NCBI GenBank assembly: GCA_030734395.1 | Contig: JAUZTG010000020.1 | Location: 930,001 to 994,000 of the forward strand | DNA from: Sarocladium kiliense | Lineage: Eukaryota; Ascomycota; Sordariomycetes; Hypocreales; Sarocladiaceae | Length of the DNA stretch: 64,000 bases | Direction: 5' to 3' | Shown here: positions 12,430 through 21,629 of the stretch, in pieces | Layout of the letters: each line of letters starts with the position of its first letter | How positions within the stretch are numbered: the first letter of the stretch is position 1 | Translations under genes and position numbers: made by a program | The notes under the pieces: generated by a model | The model's database searches: none | What the model was told of the DNA's origin: nothing | Seen by the model: the letters and a program-made list of their open reading frames with translations, nothing else

Positions 12430-14056
12430 ATGAGCCAGCAGCAGCAACCGCAACAGCAACAGCAATCGCCACCACCTCGCCGTTCAACAAGCTTCGGTAT
12501 GTTGCTCAAACGCAGCAAGAGCGGTGATCTTGGCAAAGGGGGAAAGAAGGCTCAGGCTGCTAGGGAGGCCGAGCTGGAGAGGCAGCGTCAAGCCGCCTCG
12601 CGCATTCCCCCAAAGCTGCCCGAATTCAGCAGCACCAGCGAGCGCCTCTCCAAATCCTTCTCCCCCGAACTCCGTCCAGATTCTTCCATGGCCGATGTCG
12701 CCCCTCCTCGACCTTCGTACGAACCTACACGCAGCTTCGCTTCCAACGTGCCCGTGCCGCCGATCCCTGGGAACTTGAACTTCGATCCGTACGCGAGAAC
12801 CGAGAGCATGACGCACCGCGGCCGCTATAGCTATGCGAGCAGTGCTGTCAGCACCATCAACAGTCCTCGCCGTGTGCGCAGACGCAAGGACCCTACACCT
12901 TTCAAGTGAGTAAAGATATACAGCAAATAGCCCTGAGACATGCGTTAACCCTATGTCTAGCATCCTCATCATTGGCACCCGGAATGCTGGCAAGACATCC
13001 TTTTTGGAGTTTTTGAAGACTGCTCTTGCGCTGCCTGCCAAAAAGAGATCTAAGAAGGACGAGGACGAGTTCCAGATGCCAGCTCCCGCTGTTGGCAACT
13101 TCATCCCTCACTACCTCGAGACTGAGATTGATGGCGAGCGCATCGGCCTAACGCTTTGGGACTCCGAGGGTCTTGAGAAGAACGTGGTTGATCTCCAGCT
13201 ACGAGAAATGTCGTCTTTCCTTGAGAGCAAATTCGAGGAGACTTTTGCGGAGGAAATGAAGGTTGTGCGATCACCTGGCGTTCAGGATACCCATATTCAT
13301 GCGGCTTTCATGATCCTTGACCCCTCGCGCCTTGACCAGAACATTGCTGCCGCTCGCAAGCTTTCCGCAAATGGCATTAGCCAAAATGGTCAAAACGGTG
13401 CGGTCCCCCGCGCTTTCGGCAGCCTGGATGAGGACCTGGACCTGCAGGTCATGCGTATGCTCCAGGGCAAGACGACCGTCGTTCCCGTCATCTCCAAGGC
13501 GGATACTATTACCACAAAACACATGAATGTGCTAAAGAAGACGGTCTGGGACAGCATTAAGAAGTCCAACCTAGACCCTCTTGAGGCTCTGGGACTTGAT
13601 GACGACAACGACAGCTTTTCGTCTAGTCGAATCGATGAAGAAGATGAGGAAGAGACACCAAACGATGCTCCAGCTCCGGAAAGCTCTGAGAGCGAGGAAC
13701 TACCGATCCAAGGACAAACCTCTCCACCGTCGTCTCCTTCGCACAAGCGCATGTCGAGCCAGTCAATCCGGCGCCACAAAGCCGCGCAGGAGGAGACTAA
13801 GGAGGAAGAGACGCCTTTTCTGCCCTTGTCCATTATTAGCCCGGACCTTTACGAGCCTGGCGTTGTGGGACGTCAGTTCCCATGGGGCTTTGCAGACCCA
13901 TACAACGAGGAGCATTGCGATTTCACTCGACTCAAGGAGGCCGTGTTCACAGAGTGGCGTTCTGAGCTGCGCGAGGCCAGCCGAGAGCAGTGGTACGAGG
14001 GATGGCGGACGAACCGACTTAAGCAGAGGGACATCCCGTACCATCGCCGTCGCTAA
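12430..14056 (+). CDS. Septin-like GTPase with divergent P-loop
   Basis: Protein of 523 residues from exons 12430-12905 and 12961-14056 (intron GTGAGT...TCTAG, 55 bases). Residues 1-158 are disordered and start with a Gln-rich run (MSQQQQPQQQQQ). The G domain opens at NILIIGTRNAGKTSFLEFL, with P-loop GTRNAGKT (164-171), a G3-like LTLWDSEG and a G4-like ISKAD in PVISKADTITTKHM. Near the C-terminus, GFADPYNEEHCDFTRLKEAV followed by WYEGWRTNRL resembles the septin unique element. An acidic, Ser-rich insert (DEEDEEETPNDAPAPESSES) splits the G domain. Canonical septins have GxxGxGKS/T; here the spacing is GTRNAGKT, and the typical septin C-terminal coiled coil is missing. It matches a fungal group usually named cell division/GTP binding protein. 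Assembly into septin filaments is not implied by the sequence. Confidence 0.8.
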
Positions 14057-15013
14057 GTGTTGCAAGAGCGACGAACAGGCACTGCATTTCGGGCTATTGT
14101 TGGCCCTCTACTCAATACCCAGCTCAGCATGCGTTGGGCGTCCTGGGGTGCGCACCCCACACCATTTCCTTCTCATGATGAGCATTTGTCTGCGTTTTCT
14201 TCGCTGCTTTGCAAGCTAGCACCATACCCCCCATTCCTTGTATGTCTTTTCATCTCTTCAGCACCCTGTTCGCGACTAGGACAATCTGTGCTCTCATTCA
14301 CACGATGCACCTTCGCCAGCAGCTCGAGCTCCTTCACCAACGTAACTGGGACAGGCTGAAATGGACATGTTATTTTATTTCTCTTCGGCGGCGCTCGACT
14401 CGATTTTGTCTTATAACTACGCTTCTCATCCCTTTCCTTGTCTGTCTCAAGAGTTTTGTCAGGAGGAAGCGGCCGCAGACAACTGGTCTTGGAGCCGACG
14501 GCCGATCCTCACTGATTACAGATGGGGACGGAAGATGAAAAAAGGGGGATAACTGGGCAGGGGAGATAGGGATATGGATATGTGAAGATCACCCTTGGTA
14601 GCTGTAGAGTAGTTCTTGGGGCATTTCAAGCTCCATCCTGATTTACTACTGTTTCTCTATCGGCACTCTCCTACAATGATTAAGTGAGAGCAGGGCAATT
14701 CAAACCGCCAGTATAAATCGACTCGCACTCCACCTGCCCCCTCCCCCCCCCCCCCCCCCGTCGGATGCTTGGACACACGATTTAGTACATTAGTATCACA
14801 CAATTCATCAGACTACCAAACGACGCTCGAAGACACAGCATCCCCTAGAATTCCTCAGCGCTCCGCCTCGGTTTGACAATTCGAGAAGGCCAGCCCAACA
14901 AAAAAAGGACACTGATGAATGATGCCAACAGCCTGCAACTACACTGAGGAACACCCTGACACGCCGTACTACACCCTAACACCTCAATCAAAATTCAATC
15001 ATCTCCCCATTCT
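14057..15013. other. Convergent 3' region with a C homopolymer
   Basis: Between the stop codons of the septin-like gene and the TRFH gene. Only notable content is a 17-C run (listed separately). No gene seen. Confidence 0.6.
14743..14759. repeat. Poly-C tract (C17)
   Basis: Seventeen uninterrupted C residues, preceded by CCCCCT, in the convergent 3' region. On the minus strand this is poly-G, able to form G-quadruplex in principle. Its length is a likely assembly uncertainty. Confidence 0.85.
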
Positions 15014-17082
15014 TCAAGCCATGGGTGGCTCAGGCGCCTGCTGAGTTATCTCCTGCTGTGTCTGAGAAATCGAATCCGCCAACTGCTGGTGCTCCGGGGG
15101 TACGTATGAGATGTTGATCGGGTTTCCCTCATCATCAATATCACCTTCCCTTCGGTTCGGATTCTTTCCCATCGCGATCAACCTCGCCTTCTCCTTGGAA
15201 CCCAATGCCACAAGATCGAAGCAAGGAGGCAGAACCGCGTCAGTGATGAGGTAGTCTACCTTCATGTTCCTCGCCTTGTCCCTGTAAGCTTGCTGGTTCC
15301 GAGGGACTTCGAACTTATTGCCGTCTTCGGATTGGATTTGAGACCAGGAGGCGTGACGCTCGAAGATGCAGTGGAGGAGGGTGGTGCAGTCGGCGGCGGA
15401 CCAAGGCTTCCGTTGTTGAGTCGGTTGCTCCCCGCGCTCGGCGCGGGCGGCGGCGGAGAGGGCGCGTTTCTTGGCTTTGATGGCTTCGAAGTCTGGAGTG
15501 GCGCCAGGCTGGGTTGAGTATTGCGGAGGGGCGGTGCTGGGGGGTGGCATGGAGGAGGGAGGGAGGTTGGCGTCATTGATGCGTTGACGTTTGGGTTGGC
15601 GTGGCTGGCCGGAGGTTGGGGGCGCGGGACGCTTGGTTAAGGGGGCCAAGGCGCGGGCGTCGGTTTGGAATGCATCGTCTTCATTATCTAAGCCGCTCAT
15701 AGGGTGTTCGCCAAGCTGAGAAAGAGATTCCGCGGCCGCGCGGGAGGCTGCTGAAGCGGCGACGCCGTTATCAGGACTGGGATATCTTTGTCCTTGAGTG
15801 GCGGGGTCGATGGTTTGGCGACGAGCAGTAGGAGAGACATAGGACAGCCTCTGGACATCTTGCGTAGGTTGCCTGTCGGATGTTAGCTTCTGGACAAAGG
15901 GCGAGGCGCGAGGACTTGATGGAGTAACATGTACCTTGCAGGAGCACTGCCTGGATATTGTTGACTGGCGCGGGCGTCGAAAGCATTTGGAGTTCCCTGT
16001 AGGCCAGGTTGATCCGCAGCATCATAGTAGACTTCCGGATCATTTGGCCAAGCATTAAGCACGAAGTCTCTCAAATCCTTCAGAAAGTCCTCCAGATCGT
16101 ACTTCTCTCGAAGTTCGCTAACACCACGACCCCTTTTCTTGACAAAAGGAACAATCTCCTGAATCCGGTCGGCGATCATGACTTCCTCTGGGCTTTCACC
16201 TAGAGACACAAATGGACCATGCGAGAAGAGCTCAGAGTAGTCTTCCGAATCGCCACCATCACAAAAGACCTCGGCAATGATGGCGAAGGAGGGCCTGTTG
16301 GTCTTGTCGGCGGCCAGCTTCTCAATGAGAATATGGGTGTAAATTTCAAGGACGGTCTGCGGATCGAACTTCCTGTCTGGGTCGCCATTGAGCAAGAAAG
16401 GATAGACGCCCTTGCTGAGGGCCTGAAGGAAGCCGGGCAGGTCGGCTGCTTCGTTGCGAATGATCCTGTCGAGTATCTCTAGGGCTGAGGCCAGGTTCAT
16501 CTTACGCAGGATCGTGAAGGCAGCGCCACTGCCGCCTGTCTGCTCATCAAGAGCGCCAAGTCGTCGTGTGTCGACGAAAGGGGCAATACTTGGATCCTCA
16601 TACTCCTCTCGGATGGCTCTGAACTGTTTGCGCTTCATGTTGAGCAAGGCAAGGTACTGCCGGCTCTCGTAGTTGGAGTTTACGAGGCGTGTCCAAAGGT
16701 CGTCTGACAAGCGATGAGCCTCTGTCAGTCCATCAGCCATGACAGCAAGCCTTGTGTCGTCCATTTCCTGGTCAACATAATCGACTTCAGCTGCTGCTTC
16801 ATTCTCCTGGTTTCCTTCGTCCTGCTCGTCGTCCTGGTCACTGTGACCTTCTGGTCTGGTGGGGATGCTGACTTCACTGGGCGCGAAAGGGGCGCCTCTT
16901 CGTGGCGGAGGATCCCTCATCAAAGTCTCGGCCCCTCCTTCCGCCATCATCTGCTCCTGTGTGTCGTCGACAATCAGATCTTCATCATCTTGGTCGACGT
17001 TCCTGGTACTGCGGTTGCCTGCACGGGGGCCCGCGCTGGGAGCCCCAGCCTGGCCCCGGCGACCACGTGCGCGAGGAGCCAT
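15014..17082 (-). CDS. TRFH- and Myb-domain telomere-binding protein (Taz1/Tbf1-like)
   Basis: Protein of 668 residues; exons 17082-15935 and 15872-15014, with a 62-base intron (GTACAT donor, GCTAACAT branch-like site, CCGACAG acceptor). The ATG at 17082 (MAPRARGRRGQAG) is the first in frame. An acidic leader is followed at about 120-345 by an all-helical region (LSDDLWTRLVNSNYESRQYL ... LEDFLKDLRDFVLNAW) that I read as the TRF-homology dimerisation domain. After a linker with basic patches (PKRQRI, KAKKR) comes one Myb/SANT repeat at about 536-592: RKPWSAADCTTLLHCIFERH, then QQAYRDKARNMK, a variant of the telobox helix VDLKDKWRN. TRFH plus a single C-terminal Myb is the architecture of fission-yeast Taz1 and of Tbf1. 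Expected role: binding double-stranded TTAGGG repeats in telomere protection. The telobox is degenerate (RDKARNMK), so DNA preference is not certain. See the telomere-like site upstream. Confidence 0.82.
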
Positions 17083-17674
17083 GGTGTCAAATACCAATCA
17101 GCAGTGAGTATATGTGAGAAAACGGCAAGACAAAGATATATACAATCTCTCGTTCAAAAGATTGATACGTAGTGTGAATGTCGATGGATGACAATGCGAC
17201 GAACAGGAGGCGCGACTTGGACGAAAACAAAACCCTCCCCGACCTGACCCTAGCCCTAACCCGAAGCCTTCACGCGACGCGGTTCAGTTTGTCTTAGCAG
17301 CTATGTGCCCCGCTTTTCTTCCCCTGGACTCAACACTCGGTGGTGATCCACCCGGAGTTTGCATGCATCGGATCTCTATACAAATAAATATGATGAATCC
17401 TGAACAGCACATAGAAGAGCAACAACAGAAACGCCAAGGCCGGCAGTGCCTGATTCGATGTACTACAACGTTTATGTTGAGGACGTCATTGTTCATAACC
17501 GAAGGGTAGGTGGCATTGGCTTCACTGGACACTTTAGGAGCGCCAGATGTCTTGTATGCAACATGACGAGGGAACGGTATCGTTCAAGTCCAATTGCTCC
17601 TGCAGATAATCCAATTTGTCGTTGATCTACGGATAACCATGGCGGCGCCTTTGTCCTGCTTCTTGCTCGCCGGA
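17083..17674. other. Promoter of the TRFH gene / 3' side of the DUF7704 gene
   Basis: 592 bases with no coding sequence. Holds the telomere-repeat-like element at 17247-17262. Confidence 0.6.
17247..17262 (-). promoter_or_regulatory. Telomere-repeat-like element upstream of the TRFH gene
   Basis: On the minus strand the sequence reads GGGTTAGGGCTAGGGT, about two and a half TTAGGG units with one T-to-C change. It lies about 165 bases upstream of the start codon of the TRFH/Myb gene and in its orientation. Telobox proteins of the Taz1, Tbf1 and Teb1/Tay1 groups bind this type of repeat, so auto- or cross-regulation is possible. That is inference; only the motif is seen. Confidence 0.55.
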
Positions 17675-18253
17675 TCACGCCCGCTTCTTGGTCACTGCTG
17701 CTGATGAGCTGTCAGGGCCGAAGGCGCCGCTGAAGTAGGCAACTCGCGCCGAGAACAGAAAAATCTAAGAAGTCAGTCAGAGCAAGGCAGACGAAGTACG
17801 GTAGTGCAGAGATCCTCACAGTCATGACGATATTGGCATAGGCCATGCTGTTCAGTTCAGCGGGTTTCATCAACCTCTCCATCCCCAGCGCATAGCAGGT
17901 CGAGGTGATGTGCCCGACGTCGCCCAGCGCCAGCGCAACCAGGTACCGCCTGATGACTTTGACCTCTGTCGTGCTGGTGAAGAGGGCGACGGCAACGAAG
18001 CCAAGCACCAGATACATGTTCCCCAGCTGCCAGGCCAGGACCATGCTGTTCTCTGTGACGGGAACCGGCATCTTTTGCGGAATTTGCTGCTCAACAAACC
18101 ATGGTGTGTCGGCAACAGCGCCAATAAAGCCGGCAACGCTTTGCTTCCACGTCAACTGAGTGCTTCGTGAATAGGAAAGAAAGGGGCTTACAAGGAGATG
18201 GGTTCAATGATAGTGAAGAGGATGCGCGGAACCGCAGGCATTTGAGACGCCAT
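17675..18253 (-). CDS. DUF7704 small four-helix membrane protein
   Basis: Protein of 156 residues; exons 18253-18192, 18138-17820 and 17764-17675. Exon 1 encodes MASQMPAVPRILFTIIEPIS. Joining at GTAAGC (18191) and AAG (ending 18139) gives EPISFVAGFIGAVAD; joining at GTGAGG and TTCTTAG gives ANIVMTIFLFSARVAYF. Both restore the family pattern, whereas reading through puts a stop in frame. Hydrophobic helices: near the N-terminus, LGNMYLVLGFVAVALF, YLVALALGDVGHI and the last IFLFSARVAYFSGAFG. TTEVKVIRRYL is the usual loop after the second helix. It ends in a short KKRA tail. The family is common in Pezizomycotina; function is unknown. It sits between the two telomere-binding-type genes, with 592 and 474 bases on either side. 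Confidence 0.8.
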
Positions 18254-18727
18254 GTTGGAGTGTTGAATGAGCTCGTAGGTATGTGTGATTTCTTTGCGGA
18301 AGCCTATACGAACGGGCACGAGGATAAAATCCGAGTAGGCGTAGTTGACTGAAGCTGGTGTCTTCCAATGTTTGTCGTGAACCTGCTGTGCGTGTCAGAC
18401 GGCCTCCGAATCAAATGGGCCCCGCAATTGTTAGCGACAGGGTCTCTGCAGTGAACAGCGGCTCAAGTCGGACCCTGCCGCCTCTCGTGGCGACTTCATG
18501 TGCTGACCAGGAGCTGAACTTCTCGCTCACCCACCAACCAAAGCGGTTTTGCACTGCACCTGCGACATGTCTAAAATCTGGCAGCCTTGAGTCACACCAA
18601 AGCCATGTCTTAGGGTTCTTGTCTTGAGCATTTGCCAACTGCTCCTTGTCGAGTCTCGCAACCCCTTCCTTGTCGCATCCGCCCTCGCCCATGAGTCGAC
18701 TTGAAGGCAGAGGGCCGGGTGCTCAAG
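18254..18727. other. Divergent promoter between DUF7704 and the double-Myb gene
   Basis: 474 bases. Holds one TTAGGGTT site at 18610-18617. No coding sequence. Confidence 0.5.
18610..18617 (+). promoter_or_regulatory. Single TTAGGGTT site upstream of the double-Myb gene
   Basis: TTAGGGTT about 110 bases upstream of the start at 18728. A single hexamer is expected many times by chance in 64 kb; noted only because the gene encodes a telobox protein. Confidence 0.25.
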
Positions 18728-20335
18728 ATGACCGCAACCATCGAGCCTCGCCTTATCCACCTGCTTAACGAGTCGACAACACCTCAGCTCTCCTCTGCCG
18801 ACCTGCCTCCGCTTGCACAGTTACCATATCCCAAGTCATCCGATCTTCCTCTTCCTCCCATCGACTCCGACCCGGTCTTCCGAAGCGAGCGCAACGGCAT
18901 CGATGGCCTTTCGCTGATCAATAGTTCAGCACCTTTTGCGACCGATGACTTCTTCCAGGGCAGTCTGCGAGACGACGGAGGCAGGAATGTGACGTCGGCC
19001 TCTCGTAGCTATCCTGTGCATTCCGTGCTCAGTGACAGTGATCCTATCGAACCTCCGCCCTCATCCTTGAGCAAGATCCTTGACGATACGCCCAACGCCG
19101 CAGGTGAAATCACGAAGAAGAAGCGAGCCAGGGGTCTAAACGCTAAAGATGATTTCATGCAACTTCCCCAGCCGGTCAAGAAGCAGAAGGCAGCGCCTCA
19201 GACCCATGTGATGCCACCGATCATCAATGGACTGCACGAACCCCCGCCTCACGCCGCACTCTTCCCCCCCATCGCCTCAAGTTCCTCCTTTTCTGAGCAG
19301 GAGTCCTCGAAACTCAACTTCTTGCAAGACCTGGGCTATGTCCCCGATGAAAGGAACCAGCCGCTCCAGCATCAACCGACTCGCGAGGAGGTTGACAAGG
19401 ACGATAAGTGTACGGGCAAGGCTAAGAAGCGTGTTACCAAGCCCAGGAGCAAATGGAGCGAAGAAGAGACGAAGCACCTCCTACTGGGTGTCAGCAAGTA
19501 CGGCGTTGGCAAGTGGAAGAACATTCTTGGGGATCCAGAGTATCACTTCAACGATCGGTCTGCTGGAGACTTGAAGGATCGCTTCCGAACCTGCTGTCCT
19601 GATGAGTTACGCAATTCGAAGAAGTCAGCAGCCGCTCAGAGTATCTCGACGGAGGTTCTTACCCCGAAGAGGGGACCCAAGAAGGGCAGAGACCTCGACA
19701 AGATCCTCATCAGTGTGGCGGAGGTTGAGCCTGATCATGGAGGCTTGGTTTCTGTTGAGAGCAGCACGACATCAGCTGCTGTGCCGAAGAAGAGTCGTGC
19801 TCACAGGAAGAAAATGAAGGATCTCGCCGAACTTGGGATCGTCGCACCATTCAGACCATCGGGCCGACGAGAGCGTCGGCCTTTTACAGATGAGGAGGAC
19901 AAGCAGATCTTGGAAGGACTGGAAGAGTACGGACCTGCCTGGACCAAGATCCAGCGCGATCCCCGATTTAACTTGTCCCGAAGACAGCCCACAGATCTTC
20001 GGGATCGGGTGAGGAACGGCTACCCCAGCATCTACCAACGCATCGAGAAAGGTGCTTTTCAAGCGAAGGGCGCAGGACGAAGTAATGATATTATGGAGCC
20101 CTCTGTTACCACATCCATAGGAAACAGATTGGAACGCCCTGCTGCTGTGGACACCCAAACGGCGAGGACACTGTCGAGAGAGGAGGTGCCGAGATGGCCG
20201 CTTCAGATCCTGGACAACACGGACATGCCTTTGTCGCCACAGCAGTTGGAATTTGGGGACGGGTCTAGCCAGAGCATCATGGGCGGCGAGATGGACATTT
20301 CACGCCTGTTACTTGATGAACCCTCAATGGGCTGA
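18728..20335 (+). CDS. Double-Myb telobox protein (Teb1/Tay1-like)
   Basis: Single-exon gene, 535 residues, starting at the first ATG (MTATIEPRLIHLLNE); the frame is open further upstream only through a TTG. Two Myb/SANT repeats lie in the middle: residues 241-288 (SKWSEEETKHLLLGVSKYG ... DLKDRFRT) and 384-432 (RRPFTDEEDKQILEGLEEYG ... DLRDRVRN). Both end in a telobox-type recognition helix. Tandem telobox Mybs define Yarrowia Tay1 and fission-yeast Teb1 (Mug152). Known: Tay1 binds telomeric duplex DNA, and Teb1 binds TTAGGG-like sites, including in histone promoters. The N-terminal 240 residues are disordered, with basic patches (TKKKRARG, VKKQK) that could be nuclear localisation signals. 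It lies close to, and divergent from, the TRFH gene, with one small gene between. The C-terminus (MPLSPQQLEFGDG onward) is not recognised. Confidence 0.85.
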   Translation: MTATIEPRLIHLLNESTTPQLSSADLPPLAQLPYPKSSDLPLPPIDSDPVFRSERNGIDGLSLINSSAPFATDDFFQGSLRDDGGRNVTSASRSYPVHSVLSDSDPIEPPPSSLSKILDDTPNAAGEITKKKRARGLNAKDDFMQLPQPVKKQKAAPQTHVMPPIINGLHEPPPHAALFPPIASSSSFSEQESSKLNFLQDLGYVPDERNQPLQHQPTREEVDKDDKCTGKAKKRVTKPRSKWSEEETKHLLLGVSKYGVGKWKNILGDPEYHFNDRSAGDLKDRFRTCCPDELRNSKKSAAAQSISTEVLTPKRGPKKGRDLDKILISVAEVEPDHGGLVSVESSTTSAAVPKKSRAHRKKMKDLAELGIVAPFRPSGRRERRPFTDEEDKQILEGLEEYGPAWTKIQRDPRFNLSRRQPTDLRDRVRNGYPSIYQRIEKGAFQAKGAGRSNDIMEPSVTTSIGNRLERPAAVDTQTARTLSREEVPRWPLQILDNTDMPLSPQQLEFGDGSSQSIMGGEMDISRLLLDEPSMG

Positions 20336-21629
20336 TCGGAAAGACTGTCTCGACAGATGAGAGCACATCGCATTAACTTCTCGCTCTGCCAGCGAGACAA
20401 GGAAACTGCTTTATGAGCCCGCGCCGAGATGTAGGCGCGTGTTCCTTGTGCTCATGGAATGCATCACGAGCTAGGAAAGGGAAGCCACGCTTGGCTACAT
20501 TATGACATGAGGAATGGCGTTTTGGTACTTGGGACTTAGAGCAAAGAAGGACGCACTCAGTGTGCATGATATGATCTTTTCACTCCTTTTCAGATACATC
20601 ATGAATGCGATTCTAGTCGTTCTCCGCCTGGTCCCGGCCTGTAATCAAGCAGCACGTCACAGCATATCTATGAGCAATCATGACATTGTCTCAGGCTACG
20701 GACCTTTGTGCCTACTTACTGTGTCTGTGTCTGTTACCCAGTTCATCTCACAAGCTCTTTGGGTTCTGACTTTATCTAGTGTTCGCCCTGGACGCCCTGG
20801 GAACACGGCCAGCCTCAGTCACTCATGTCTCGCTGAATATCTGGGTGGGCAATTTATCTGATATAGATTTTGTCTCGCAGCTGATGTCGGATGATGACCG
20901 GTGTTAGCAAGCAAAAGCGGTTGGGCAGCTGTCGGCCAGCTGATGCGCAACTTCACTGAGCCAAATTCACCCGACGTTTGCACTCCGATCAGCTCCCTTG
21001 TTCTGGCGCGAGGAAGTCATTTCATCCTCACTTTGGGTTTTTAACCGCTTCAATCCAATGTTCAGTGACGTGAGGACGAAGTGGTCACGCGCTCACAGAC
21101 GACACAACTGATTCACACAAACTTGAAGATCTCCTCTTGACGGATATTCAAGGTGCAGGCAATCTCACCCTCTCAAACAACTGATCTTCCTCTCATTCAG
21201 CCTCACCTTCGAGACGGTAGTGCCGTACTTCTTTGAATTCTCGTCTAGGTCGCAACCTTTACCATACTTACCCTCGGTTATGTTTTTGGATCACGGCGCC
21301 TCACTCACTTTCTGATTGCTTTTTTTGGTAAGTCACTGCAGAGAAGCGTGGTTACCTCGCGCCTTCCTCACCAACGCACCTGCCAAGTTCTGCAGACCTG
21401 CTCAGAGGAAGGTGCAACCGAGCCCATCATATTGCCACAGCGGGCACTCTATCACAGCTACTGCTCTTCCCATATCTCCTCGTGCCTCCTCTCTCCTCCC
21501 TCGATGACATTTTCATCTTTCTCCGTGAGATTCACATCTCGTTTCTAACATGGTCCTTCCGCAGATAATCTAAGCAAAGACACGAATAATCGATATTTCC
21601 CTCTCAGCCAAGTAAGAACGACCACAAGC
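20336..21629. other. 1.3-kb intergenic region
   Basis: 3' side of the double-Myb gene and promoter/leader of the next gene. A GTAAGT-like site near 21329 and CT-rich text to 21600 suggest a 5' leader, possibly with a leader intron. No gene seen. Confidence 0.45.

Noticed and set aside
18139..18155. CAG acceptor at the start of DUF7704 exon 2
   Set aside because: It puts the join out of frame with a stop; the AAG acceptor 15 bases downstream restores EPISFVAGFIG.
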